DNA of 64,000 nucleotides from Fusarium oxysporum f. sp. lycopersici 4287 (lineage: Eukaryota; Ascomycota; Sordariomycetes; Hypocreales; Nectriaceae). Position 1 is the first letter of the stretch, and each line of letters begins with the position of its first letter. The DNA lies in contig NC_030986.1 of NCBI RefSeq assembly GCF_000149955.1, forward strand, positions 2,115,886 to 2,179,885, read 5' to 3'. This document shows, in pieces, positions 1 to 11,290 of the stretch. A program made the translations under genes and the position numbers. The notes beneath the pieces were generated by a model that worked only from the letters and a program-made list of their open reading frames with translations, did no database searches and had not been told where the DNA came from.

Positions 1-3000
1 AGGCAGGTAGGGATGAAGGTGGCGGGAGGATGCCCTAGTACAGTAGAGGTCGAGTCCGGGGGAAGTAATAGTGGAGGAGGAGGAGGAGTGACCTGGACCC
101 AGGTCAGGTTCAAGAAGGAAAAGGATGGATCAGTGGCCTCGTGGTTGGATGGTGCCGTGCCCCAAAATGGTAGGTGCTGTAAGCTTGTGAGGTCCTACCT
201 AGGTTTGTTATCGATGTTTTGGCTATGTGTCTCTCTGCAGGATTTCACTTTCAACGGCCCTGGATCATGTATAACATGGACAGTACGTAACGGTCTCCTG
301 GGCAGAACAAGTCATGATGAGATTAGAGCCTAAACAAGCCGACTATCGGTACGTACAGAACCCGTTGACAAAGCCCATCCGGATATTTCCTCTTGGCGCA
401 CAATTATTTGACAATGCTAACGATAATGGTTGGATTGAGTGATCGATACCTCCAGCAACGTTCTACAGCCGGAAGTGCTGCCGTCTCGACTCTCCTCTCC
501 TGCATCGAGCTACGAAAAGGGCCCAGCTCGCGCAAACCCCAGTTTGCCTAGACCAACGGAGCCCCCAAATGGCCCCCTCCAACTCACTAGGCCGTCATGA
601 TGGTGCCTCGCGAGTGGGTCCCCCAGAAACTACCATCCCAGAATCAGAGCTAGAAACGGAGCGCGTTAACTCGATTCCTGTGTCCCTGTTAGATCATGAG
701 GTAGAGATAGACACCGTTCTCGGGTTTTCAGGAGCTGCTTGTCCGAAGAGCTGGTAGCTTACCGCTGCCAAGAGTCTTTGATCACATAAGATGACATCTA
801 CGCCTTTGCTCCCCAGAGTTGCTAAACGACATCATTGTTGAGGAGGGTCCTGCTTGGGTTTACGTTTACTGGGGTCCAAGGCCTGGCTGAAGATTAAACG
901 TGGTGTGGACGGTTGATAGACGCAAGACAGTGGCCCCATGTCTGGGATCCATTGGCTGTTACGGTAGAGCCAAACGCTACCAGGGCTAAAAAGTAACGAC
1001 ATGGATATGGAGTTTGGAACAAGCTTCGGATTGACCACTGCGAGACATCGAAACAAATATGAGTGAGAATTGGATGATGAGTCCAAGATATGAAGAGTAC
1101 CAAGATGGGCCCTTCAAAGTACAAACGGGAATTGTTTCGATGGGATTGAGTTGATGGCCCCAAGGTGAGATCCAAGCTCAGGGTCTGTCTGACCCTTTGG
1201 TTTGGCTGGAGGTAGAATTCGTAAGACAGGTAAGGTTCCATCGGAGGAGCATCGACCATATCTCCTGCATCCCCTCCCGTCCAATCTTTCAAATCGTTAA
1301 CGGCAAGACCGATGCAAATGATAATTACCTGCTTCTAAATCAGCAAATAAACTTCTTCCACGATAACTACAGAAAGCGAAAATTCTTCATCCTCTTCCCA
1401 TCTGACATCGATAGTCAACATCTAAACAGCCCACATCGGCATTGATCACCGAAAACTCCCTCGCACATGTTCCCGGTACGTTCTGCACTAACATTTTACC
1501 CCAACGGTTTTGTGATTCGAGAACACTGTTACAATTAGAGGGAATATGATAGATAGTACAAGTACGAAAACTGTGTTAACTACCTTTAGCCGTAACCGAC
1601 GACCAATTCTAAACTAGCGGGTGTATTCGAGTCTCAACATGACATCGTCAATCTAAGCACCAACTTACACTGCTGCTGTAGATGCGGTAAATAATGAACA
1701 GCGCCACAACTCTTCGGCTCCAAAGCCCCCGGCCAGGATGACCTGCAAACCCTGCTACCGTGAGAGATCGTTGCCCTTTCACTAGTATCACTTTTAGCCG
1801 ACCCGAGGACAACGACTCAGTTTCTGACGGGAGGCTGAAAATGGTCGAGCTTTCAGCACTCTGCCACAACCGGACGCCGAGGGAGACCAGCCACCGCCAA
1901 GTCGGATACATTTCTTGGGCTCTGTGATGCTGACTGAAGCAACTTTCGCCTCACTGGAATACCCTTGGCCAACCCTCCAGGCTGGGCACCATTCGATATG
2001 TCTGTCTTGTTCCTGAGGTGGGCTGGACTAGTTAGACTGCGATCCACCCTCCAAAATGTCATGTCTAGGTAGTCTTGGATTACTGGCACAGCATTTCTGT
2101 TTGGTGGAAATGTTTGTCTTTTCTGAAAAGATGTCTCCTCATGCAAAGCAACGCGCTCTTTATTTAGAGCATTGATCACAGGCGCTCCCTTCTGTCATCC
2201 TCCTTGGGCAGAGCAAAAAGCGATGCAAGACCAGATTTACACCCTGGTCAAACCCTTGCTCCTTGGCATTGTTAAATGTCAACGAATATGAAAGCTGACT
2301 GACAAATGATTAGTTCTCTGGCTACTCTGGATTTCATCACTTTTGGTCATCTATGAGAATAATCTCAGCATTGAACACGGGTACTACATACAGCTTCGTC
2401 GTGTTATTGATCAGGTCGCCGCTACCATGAGTATTTCTATAATTCATCAACATTGATGCTCACCAACCGAAGACAACCCCTCATTCGAAGCGTTTATGTA
2501 GTTAGACTCAGATTGTGGGGTTGCCATGCGGCACATCCCCCGTACCCACCCTGCAACTGAACTGTCACCAATCACTAGATCACTCGTTCACAACCGCGGT
2601 GACGGTATCCTATCAGTTTGGTCTGCCTCCCATCCTGATCGCCGTCAGTCGGCCCGTTACTGTTGACATGCCTTCTTATGCTTTGAATAGGCACGGATGC
2701 TGGAAATAGCAAGACAGCAAATGGTCTCCTGACTGCATCCACCCCATCCAAGTGGCACGACAGCCTGTGTTGGTTAGGAAATTAGGTACGGACCTATAGT
2801 CCTCATTTATCTGCGAATATCCGGGCTACTCACGTGCGCCGGACCCGGAAATGTTGCTGACTGCTGTCTGGCTGTCTTAGATATTCGCTCATCTCACCGC
2901 CGTCGGTTGGCTGACTGATAACCAGAACAATCCCTCGGCATACCATCTTTTCCGACTTCCGAGGAATTCCGTTCAAGTGGATATTCTTCTCCAGTATACG

Positions 3001-4123
3001 TTAATGGTTAAAGCCAGTGTTGCCAGTTCATCCTGACTGTGTTGGTTCCTCGATGCTGATCCAACGTTGGGTTGCGGAGAGGGAATATATAATATCGGCG
3101 AACCAATGCTACGCCTATGGCTAGTGATGATGCCGCCCAAACTGCACCTTCACCAAAGGGAGCAGTGTTCTGGAACAAGCGCCAGTTCCACTAGCTCTCT
3201 GTAGTTTCGTAACCGGCCGCGCATCGCATTGCATCAACGCACACAAACCGCGCCGCTCCCTGTGGTGCCCACCCATCTCGATCATGTACCATGACGGCAT
3301 TAGTCGTGCCCGTTTAGGAAAAGTCTAGATTCGCTCCACCACAGTAATACCTACGTACACTCTCGTAGACATAGCCGCTCACTGCAGCTCCGACATTGAA
3401 CACAACCAATGTCAAATAGAGTTGTCAAGCGCTGGACTTGATATGGGTGTTGACATCCATTCTGCTAAAGTGCCCTATTGCCTCAGTGCCATATTAGACC
3501 CTCAACCGGAGACGTAATGCCGGTATATACACCAGACCCTCTTTTGCCAGCTCGCTCAGGTTTCCATATTAATTATCAACCAAAAATGTGAGCAGCACAG
3601 CCGGCTTTCGTTATAGCATACAGCTCACATAGCAAAGGACCAGGTACAGCATTATTGGCCGTAACATAGAAGAACCCGAGTTCACGTCCCTTGGCGATTA
3701 TCAATTTGCCCGGCTGCAAGCTTCAATGTATCCTCCAGATCGCCCATGCAAGAAACTACTAGCGGGATGACATACAAATCCCTCTCACGGATCGAATCGG
3801 ACCAAGTGTGGCATGCTTCCGTCTACAACATAGCTGCTCGAGACCCAAGTCGTATTCAGACAAGGATGGCTGCTGATAAGCTGTGTACTCCCAGGGTCCA
3901 GGCAGGCCGTTCCACATAGATGCGATTATCCCGACGATAAATATCACTCACCCTGTTGCTTGGAATCCAGCACTCTCATAGAGATGGTTTGTTTATTGGC
4001 CTATCAACACTGTCTCTTGCTTCTAATCCACCTGAACGAACAGAAAACGAAGGCACACCAAGAAGTCCTCGACAACTATGGCACAAGCGACTCATGCATT
4101 TTTACAAGGGGAGCCGATATAGC
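1..4123. other. left-end region with no supportable gene
   Basis: I see no recognisable protein family on either strand over this 4.1 kb. The open frames are short, lack family motifs and are not connected by convincing introns. The best fragment is a possible two-exon piece at 13-333 on the plus strand (GTAGGT donor near 173, CTGCAG acceptor near 240), which is Gly-rich and unrecognised. The 3' end of the phosphate carrier gene lies just to the right. The region could be intergenic, hold a lineage-specific gene or non-coding RNA, or be decayed sequence. Confidence 0.5.
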
Positions 4124-5417
4124 CTACTCCTGCTTCTGGGCTGGAGGTGGAGCGCCGCCAGTGGTTGGAAGACCCATAAAGATCTTGAAGTAGTCCTTCA
4201 CACGTTGTTAGTAGACGATTTCGAAGGTATATCTAGTCGCCATCGAGTTTGCGCAGGAATACTTACATAGATCATCCACTGAAGTCCGGTAAGAGTACCG
4301 ATCATGACAATTCGCACGGGGAGACCATTCCATAGGCCACCGAAACCAATGTCCTTGTATATTCTGCTCATGGCGCCGCCGAAAGCCTCACCAGGTTGAC
4401 GGTTGGAATTCAACTTGCTGACCATAACATCGGCGGGGTGGGAGACGATGGCGCACAAGATACCGGCCAGGTAACCACCAGTAAAAGAGACACCAGTCTG
4501 GGCAGCCTTGCTATAGTCACTCTTTTGACCGGGCAGGCGATCATAGATCATCTCAACAATGGTTTCAAACGAAGCAAACTTCATCATTGTATAGGGGATT
4601 TGGCGACCCCATAGCGGATATAAGCCTTTGTATAGGCCAGCGACGCCTTCCTTGCCTGTGATGGCGCTGATGCCTTGGACTGTTCCGGTGTAGGGGTTAG
4701 GGATCGAGCCTTGCATACGGACCTTGACGGCTTCGAAGGGGCAGAGGGCAAGATCAGCGAGAAATTCAGCAGAGGCAGAGGCTGCAAGATATAGACCGGT
4801 CTTGTACTTTTGTGCGGCCTCAGGACCAGCCATATCAGAGTACGTCTTCTTGAAGTATTCGTACCAACCATACTTGAAGGCGCCTTGGGCAGAGTAGCCA
4901 AAGAGGGTTGGACTCCAACCCGTGAAGATACCACGAACGCCTTCAGCACGGTAGATTTTGCCCCAGGCCTGAAAGTTACTGGTGTAGAGTTTTGAGTCAA
5001 CTTGTCGACGGGTTTTTACGAGATCCAAGGGAGTTACGGCAGCGTGAGTGAGACCCTGATTCTGATGAGTACAGTTTCTTTATGCTAGAAATTGGTAGAC
5101 GGGGAAATATTCCTCGGCTGAACACTAAAATGGACACTTACACAGGCCATCAGACCACCAAAGGTGCAGGCGGCATAATACTTTCCAGAGTATAGCTCGA
5201 TCTTTCCAGCCTTGGCTTGAGCTTTTGCGCTCGCCTTTTCAAATTCGGCTGTCGCCTCGGCGCTGAGCTCCTTGGCTTTGCCCTTCACATCTTGTACGAC
5301 GGAGGAGTAAGCGGGGAAGAGCTCAAGGTGAGCCTCATAAGGAGTACGGGGCTTTGCTGAGAGAGGGCTGTAGACCGTTCCCTGGAGGACGTCCTTGGAT
5401 GGGTGCAACGGGGACAT
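4124..5417 (-). CDS. mitochondrial phosphate carrier protein (MIR1/PIC2, SLC25A3 type)
   Basis: Imports inorganic phosphate across the mitochondrial inner membrane for ATP synthesis. Model: exons 5417-5142, 5055-4267 and 4195-4124 (378 aa), with GTAAGT donors and an acceptor following a TCTACTAAC branch-like site. Three mitochondrial-carrier repeats are visible, each with the PxD/E-x-x-K/S signature: PLDLVKTRR after the first junction, PFEAVKVRM in the middle, and PADVMVSKLN in the third. The pattern GLTHAAVTPLDL is typical of phosphate carriers rather than nucleotide carriers, and PFEAVKV favours the PIC2/SLC25A3 branch. The first about 85 residues form a Lys/Ala/Glu-rich extension ahead of carrier repeat 1, longer than in yeast Mir1, probably matrix or intermembrane exposed. 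The start is the first in-frame ATG of exon 1. Family assignment is certain; the MIR1 versus PIC2 orthology is an inference. Confidence 0.93.
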
Positions 5418-6611
5418 TATAGCAGTCCGATGCAGGCGATGATGTTCTACCAGTCCAGTGTGTTAGTGATACTCATGTACGTCAAGGGTGGAGCTCATCA
5501 GTTGATACTCTAAGCACTAGTACCACGTAGAATGATTGCAGTGATAAATAAGGAGGAGACAAAGAAAAGGCGCAAATATAGGTGCACGAAATATGATCTG
5601 CCCGATTGAGCCGGCTGTTGATACAATGCGACTCGGGGAAAACGGTTGCTGCTATTAAACGTACCTGATATGACCTTTCAGCTCCAGCGAGAGAGCTTAA
5701 CCCACAAACTAACACGCCGTAATAGGTATCGTGAGAATATATTGCAGGATGATATGAGAGAAACAAATCAGGAAACGTCCAAGGAAGGTTGGTGTAGTAC
5801 CTTATCTTGCGGAGTTAAGGTGGTATGCGACTCCCAATTCCGTGAATAACGGGAAGGATGACGCTCGTAGCAGGTACATTTGAGCGGGTGGTGACATCAC
5901 GCTTATCACACCTACCTTCCATCTTAGATGCGCTTTCTCATATCGTATTGGACACTGGTTTATCTCACCAATGAAATGCATTCATTCTCTGAATACTGGT
6001 TCCCACCATAGCTCAACCATTTGCTTCGCCTTTGATACACATACATTCCACTTAGACGGATCTCTGTTGAACGCTAATTAAGAACTCTAGCGGGAAGATC
6101 CACGGCCTGCAGATGGGGCTTGTTCCCGGAGCTGTGGGGATACCTAGAGCTCTGTTGCTATTAAACCCCGATGTATGATTTATTTCGACACTAGCTAGAA
6201 AACATATGGGATGATAGAATAAATGAGGCAAAATCCCGCTCATATCCGTCACATTCTTGTCATCTCGAATCAAGCATGTTTAATTATTGAGCTGACAACA
6301 AGCTACCTATGCCCCTATTAGATTACCTAGTTGCAGTAACACCAGTCATAGAGTCTCTTGGCTGACGGAGAAGTGTTTGTCGATTCACCATCGAGATGAC
6401 CCATGTCATGATGCCAACAAAAAAAGCTCCCATTTTTTCCTCTCTGCCCCACCATATTAGAGCATTTTGCGTGACCCAATAGGTGACTGACCGTACAGAA
6501 TCCTGCCCCGCGATCGCTTCAACTCTCCAACCTTTCAACTTGAACCAACTTGTGCGCCAATCACTGCCAAACTCTTTTCTTGCACTACTTATAATAGCTA
6601 TTGCATATACA
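5418..6611. other. divergent intergenic region between the phosphate carrier and the CBS locus
   Basis: About 1.2 kb between two divergently transcribed loci, so it should contain the phosphate-carrier promoter and the former promoter of the CBS gene. I see only short, family-less open frames here. Confidence 0.5.
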
Positions 6612-7215
6612 ATGGCTACTGCTACTGCTACCACCACAACATCGGGTGCGACACAGCCCCTGGTTACAAAGTGGTCTTCTCGATATCGTGGGGTATGTGC
6701 TTCTCATGACACCACTTTGCGCTCCGGGCTATAGTCTAAAAAAAAATAAAAGAGAATGCTATTCCTTCGAGTTGTGGCTAATGCATCACAGGCCACTGTC
6801 GAAGACCTCGACCCCCCAGCCGCACTCTCACTCAACCCCTCCGATGCCATCTCCCTCGCCCTCATGTCCGCCTTTGAGCGCGACTACACGCACCTTACCA
6901 TCGTCGATGCCGACACCCGCGCGTTGCTAGGCTACATATCCATTCCTCACCTTCAGTCCCTTCTCGACTCAGGCAAGGTCAAGCCTGAAGATCAGCTCTC
7001 AGCCGCCATGACACGCTTCCAGCGCAAGGGCCGTACCTATCAGGTCATCACCATGTAGACGACCCTCGAGGAGCTTGAGAACTTCTTCCGTGGCGGCGTA
7101 CCTGATGGGCCATGGAAGCAGGAATTCGCCGTATCACGGATGAGATGAGGAGGTTTGTCTGGGCGTCGCGACAGTACAGGACCTCGAGGAATTTGTAAAG
7201 CGATTAGACGCGCGG
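6612..7215 (+). pseudogene. CBS-domain protein gene, disrupted
   Basis: Exon 1 (6612-6692) ends KWSSRYRG at a GTATGT donor and joins a CACAG acceptor, exon 2 starting 6792, giving RGATVEDLDPP in frame. A CBS-type alpha/beta pattern follows: AISLALMSAFERDYTHLTIV, then RALLGYISIPHLQSLLD, typical of a first CBS unit. The frame is then broken by a TAG at 7056-7058, directly after VITM. Coding character continues past it (TLEELENFFRGGVPD), then needs a one-base shift near 7132 (ITDEMRRFV) and another near 7160 (GVATVQDLEEFVKR). This last piece is the classical end of a second CBS domain. Three lesions in about 110 nt imply real decay rather than an intron, as no usable splice sites bracket them. 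The truncated frame would still encode about 115 aa, so a shortened product is possible. Sequencing error at one site is possible but unlikely at three. Confidence 0.75.
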
Positions 7216-7633
7216 AGTAAAGTGGTATTTTTAGCATGTGATATGCCAGAGCTGGGACCTAAATCCCGAGGAACAAAGGCCGCGGGAATATAGCGCAGGG
7301 AACAGAAGAAAACAAGAATCAAGCATCATGGATGGGCGTTGGGGAAATAATGGCCTGAGCATCATGGAGACTACGGCAGGCTCATAACAGCCAGCCAGGC
7401 AGGAAAGCTGCTTTCAACATAGCGCGATATGTGGGATAATACACATTGGTGAACACAAATGTTGTGTGGTGCAATTGGTGCATAGAAATTCAGTTTAGGA
7501 TGACTCCATTTCGGTCTGTCAAATTATATTTGTCTCATGAGCAACTGTTGCATGAGTCACTGGGCGATAATCAAGCATTGTTACCGTCAGTCGTCTATAC
7601 TAGGTCAAGTAATGTTCTGGGGCAATCCCATCT
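7216..7633. other. convergent intergenic region
   Basis: About 420 bp between the decayed CBS gene and the 3' end of the lipocalin-like gene. I see nothing recognisable; it is expected to hold 3' UTRs. Confidence 0.5.
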
Positions 7634-8263
7634 CTAAGCCTGGTAGTCGTAGATGAGCTTGGCGGTGACCTTCTTGTCACCCTTGGTCACCAAGATGTGC
7701 CTCACATATCTCCTTTCGCCGTTGATCTCCTCGAAGCCCCAGATCTGATTAGCGACCCAGCCGTTGTCGACGCTTTCAGCGATGCTCTGGATGAACTTGC
7801 CATCGCCCTCGACAAGCCAGCCAGTCTTGAGGAAGTCCTCCTCAATCTCATCAAGAGTGACGAACCTGGATCGACCCCTGACGGTGCCGAAGAGCCAGTC
7901 CGTGTGCTCGCGGTTGTTGAAATCGAGGCAGCGGTTCTCGTGAGTGCTCGTCAGGCCAGAGGCAGACTGGGTGATGTCGATGTGGGTGAAAACGTCGGTG
8001 GATGTGTTGGGGGGCTTGGGAGGGGCGTTGTACTGGTTGATGTCGACGGTGATGGTAGCCAAGCCAATTGCCTTACGAGTGAGGTATCCGATGCCCTGTA
8101 AGCTGAGGATAGGCTCAGAGCTATCGGAAAGAGTCTTGTTCTATTGCGAACCACTGTCAGTGACAAGATACAGGGGTGCATTATGTTGAAGCGGGGGAGT
8201 GCAGCATACGAGAACCCATTTACCACTGAGGTCAGAGGTGGTCTTTTCGGCGGGAGCAGCCAT
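7634..8263 (-). CDS. small lipocalin-like / cytosolic lipid-binding-like protein
   Basis: Two exons (8263-8210 and 8140-7634; donor GTATGC, acceptor ATAG) give 186 aa. The ORF begins MAAPAEKTTSDLSGKWVL. The G-K-W triplet close to the N-terminus, followed by a run of alternating beta-strand-like segments (ITVDINQYNAPP, THIDITQSASGL, WVANQIWGFEEINGERRYVR), resembles the lipocalin/fatty-acid-binding barrel with its GxW motif. There is no signal peptide or membrane segment, so it is probably cytosolic. I recognise it as a conserved uncharacterised protein of filamentous fungi; a ligand cannot be given. The start is chosen because the upstream in-frame ATG would add a hydrophobic stretch that does not fit the family-like start. 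The join across the intron (GKWVL-NKTLSDSSEP) is smooth. Confidence 0.75.
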
Positions 8264-10001
8264 TGTTGCGTTGTGGTTGATAGGAATATCAAGATGTGGG
8301 TATTCGTGTAGATGTTGTTTGAGGAGAAAGAAAACAACCACGGTTTAGTAGGTTGTTGGTGGTATTGACAATAAGGCTGTGTTGCTGGCAGACGGTGGAT
8401 CGAAATGACGCTATCAAGGATTCAAAGCGCAGATGTATGGTCCTTCTTCAGAGTATAGACACGCCACGAATGACCTGTACTACAGTTGAGACACGTAACA
8501 ATTTCACTGAGTGGGAAGTAGGTAAGTTCAATGTCGAACCAGACAACTGGCCTCTCCTGGAGAGCCTTATATACCTATCTTTTGTTTGCCAACAACGAGG
8601 CCGAGTGAATGCGTTTGTTTATCACAAGCAACGCCGAGAGAGGCGCATAATCGCCGAGGTCAAAAATATGGCTAATTACAGAGTCACGTTTCGTTGAATT
8701 CTGTGAGGAAAACCACGGCCCAGTTGAGCTCTGTTTCCAAGCATTTACCAAAATAGTAGGTGTTCAATCTTCACAAGACAGATAGTAGGGGTGCGTCTAT
8801 GAATTGTAGTCTATAGTGCGGGGTTGAAAGCTACGTTAAAAGAGGCTGAGCGACGATGGCACAAGACAAAAGACGAGACAGGAATCCCATTCGAAACTTG
8901 AGAGGACGGGAATAATTCGAATAAGGAAGTTGAGCCGTGAATGGGCATACAGTAAAATAGCTTCGGATTTGCCAAGAAGCGGACTTCTCTTTGGTCCCGG
9001 TGGCTCGGAAGGCAATCAGAATCCCCTTCATTTTACCATAACACATGCTTTACTTGCATCATATCATGACAACTTAAGGTATAGAGTCACCTGTAGTAAC
9101 AAACGCAACCATGAACAACAAGGTAGTAGATTCCCTATCCGTACTCCGTACTACCTTATACAAGTTTCAGTTGTCGTTGCAAAGAATGACGTCTTCCCTC
9201 TCACTCATCATAGATATTACCCCTTGCAGGAGGTGCTTATTCACTTGGCATGGATCTCATAGCAACATCACCCCAACATGTCAAACCCTCATATTCTCAA
9301 AAGTTCACGACGTCGACCAAGAAGTCTCCCCCAAAGTCTCATCCCCGCATTGCTCAACCTCAATCTCCACCTTCGCATGGGTACTGCGACTCCAACTTCA
9401 CCATTTCGCTTCCACATGTTGTTTAATCATCATAAGCCTCGGCTCAAGTCACAGCAAGCATTCTTTCCTATCATTTATAGATCCCCAGATCATCCTACCC
9501 TTGTCGGAATGATTTCCATGAGCAATGCTGTGTACACATAACTATGCCCGACATCACAAGCAGCGAAACCCCCATCTAACACGTAACTAGTATATTTGCC
9601 TATATTATTAGCCTACCCTCTACTCGGGTACACTCCATCTCCTACGACCTTTGCCCTCCGTATCCCCTAGCATCCAGGTCGTGCATGTATAGCATCTTCA
9701 TCTACCTCCCCAAACATCATCATCACCTGTTAGCTGCGCCAATTCTCATCTGACACTAAATCAGCTGAAGCTCAACCCTGTCGAGTCTTGCTGGCCCTGC
9801 TCCTCATGCCATTGGCTTTCGTCATCCCGGGTATCGTCCGTCTCTTCCAGCAACAGGCGGGTTCTTCGCTAAGTCGAGTTCATGCAGGAAACAAGCCAAA
9901 ATCAATGCGAATCTTCATCCATGCATGCATGCATACGCACGCCATACAAATCATGTCATGTCACGTCGCATATGTCGTCTTCAACCATTTCCCGGCCCCG
10001 C
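8264..10001. other. intergenic region
   Basis: About 1.7 kb between the lipocalin-like gene start and the stop of the SDR-like gene. Only short unsupported ORFs are present. A small ATGC tandem repeat lies near 9920. I see no gene. Confidence 0.5.
9920..9935. repeat. ATGC tetranucleotide repeat
   Basis: Short run of about three to four ATGC units (atccatgcatgcatgcat context) close to the 3' end of the SDR-like gene. It is self-complementary. Confidence 0.8.
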
Positions 10002-11290
10002 TCAAGGCCACCACTTCATCTTCTTGTAGCTCTCGATCACCTCCTCAATCAACTCCTTCGTGAGGGCAGGTTTCTTGTACTCAAACCCCAACAGTGTCTT
10101 GAGCCGCGTTCCGTCCATACTGAGATCCGTATCCTTGAGTAATTCCTTCTCCATGAATGGAGTTAGCGGGCCCGGTCGTGTAATGCCCGCATCTGCGAGG
10201 AGGTCGGCCCATGGTCCCAGAAGCTCGTCATTAACATCGTCCACAACACTATCGAGGTTGAGTCGAGCAAATGTGCTGATAAGCTGGCCCTGAAAACCTG
10301 TCTCGATCTTGAAAATATCACCAATAATTGTCGCTATGGTGCCCTGACTTGTCGCACCCTCATCCACGATGTTCAAGATGGGGATCTTGCCCATACTGGC
10401 CTCGTCCCACTTCGGCTTGCCTGCATCAAACCATGCTGCGATTTCCCACAGAGCCCGTGTTACATCGTCAATGTGTGCTGTGTTAGTTCGGAGGTCCTTG
10501 GTCCAAAGCCACTTCATTTCGTCTTCAAGGTGTTGATAGGTGCGAGCCATGCACAATGCCGTCGCGACCCACTGAGAGGCATAAGGTCCATAGACGTGCG
10601 GTAAACGCACGATGATGAGGTTGAGGCTGCACTGTGCATTAGTGAATTGTATGTCCAAAAGTCATAGTCGCACTATACCCTTCAATTTTAGAGAGCTCCT
10701 CCTCAGCCTGCAACTTAAACACAGCAATCCGATTCCAAGGTTTGAGCTTATCTCCCTCTTTGCTTGGTGATGAGTCGGACTTGTACACCATGCCTGTGCT
10801 CAGCTCAACAAAGGCCTTGACTCCTCTTTTGGCCGCCTCTTTGCCCACTGCAATAGAAAGGTTCAATGATCGAAGCTTGTAGACCTCATCCTCCTGTGAG
10901 TACCTCGTCTCACCTCCACAGTTGAAAACATAGTCCCATTGTTTTCCATCTGGTCGGTCAAAAATTCGTGCCAATCCTTCTGGAAAGAGGGGAAACATGT
11001 CGTTAGTCAACTAGTCATACATAATTGGGAGCCACCTGCACCAGCAAGCGGGGCTGCCAGCAACAGAGTAAGCAGTGTAGAAACTCACCAGGTCTGCTGG
11101 CATCAGCCTGCATAAACTTGTCTTGTGAACAGGCTTCGGAGAACTCAGGAGCCAGCCATGCGAGTTGAGGGAGGACTTTATCAACGAGCCTCACATCGGA
11201 AGCGAGCTCGTTCTGGTGGATGTGGAGGGCCAGGAAGCGGCCAATGTAGCCAAGCCCTCCAATAATCAAGACCGAAGGCTTCTCGGCCAT
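10002..11290 (-). CDS. NAD(P)-dependent epimerase/dehydratase-like protein (atypical extended SDR)
   Basis: Three exons (11290-11089, 10979-10679, 10626-10002) give 375 aa. The N-terminus has the Rossmann nucleotide-binding motif GGLGYIG in IIGGLGYIGRFLA, then VFNCGGETR, VELSTGMVYKS and LPHVYGPYA, all in the order of extended short-chain dehydrogenases. The usual YxxxK catalytic pair is not evident: the segment is NRIAVFKLQAEEEL, with Ile at the Tyr position ahead of the Lys. This suggests an atypical SDR that binds NAD(P) but may not catalyse classical epimerisation. Junctions are GTGAGT/CCAG and GTATAG/GCAG, and restoring the frame across both gives smooth sequence (SRPEGLARIF, KIEGLNLIIV). 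There is no targeting signal. It is a conserved fungal family without an assigned pathway that I can name; the substrate is unknown. Confidence 0.85.

Noticed and set aside
13..333. 106-residue Gly-rich frame at the left edge, with a possible internal intron
   Set aside because: It has one good donor/acceptor pair, but no recognised family and no continuing coding sequence; kept only as a note in the left-end region entry.
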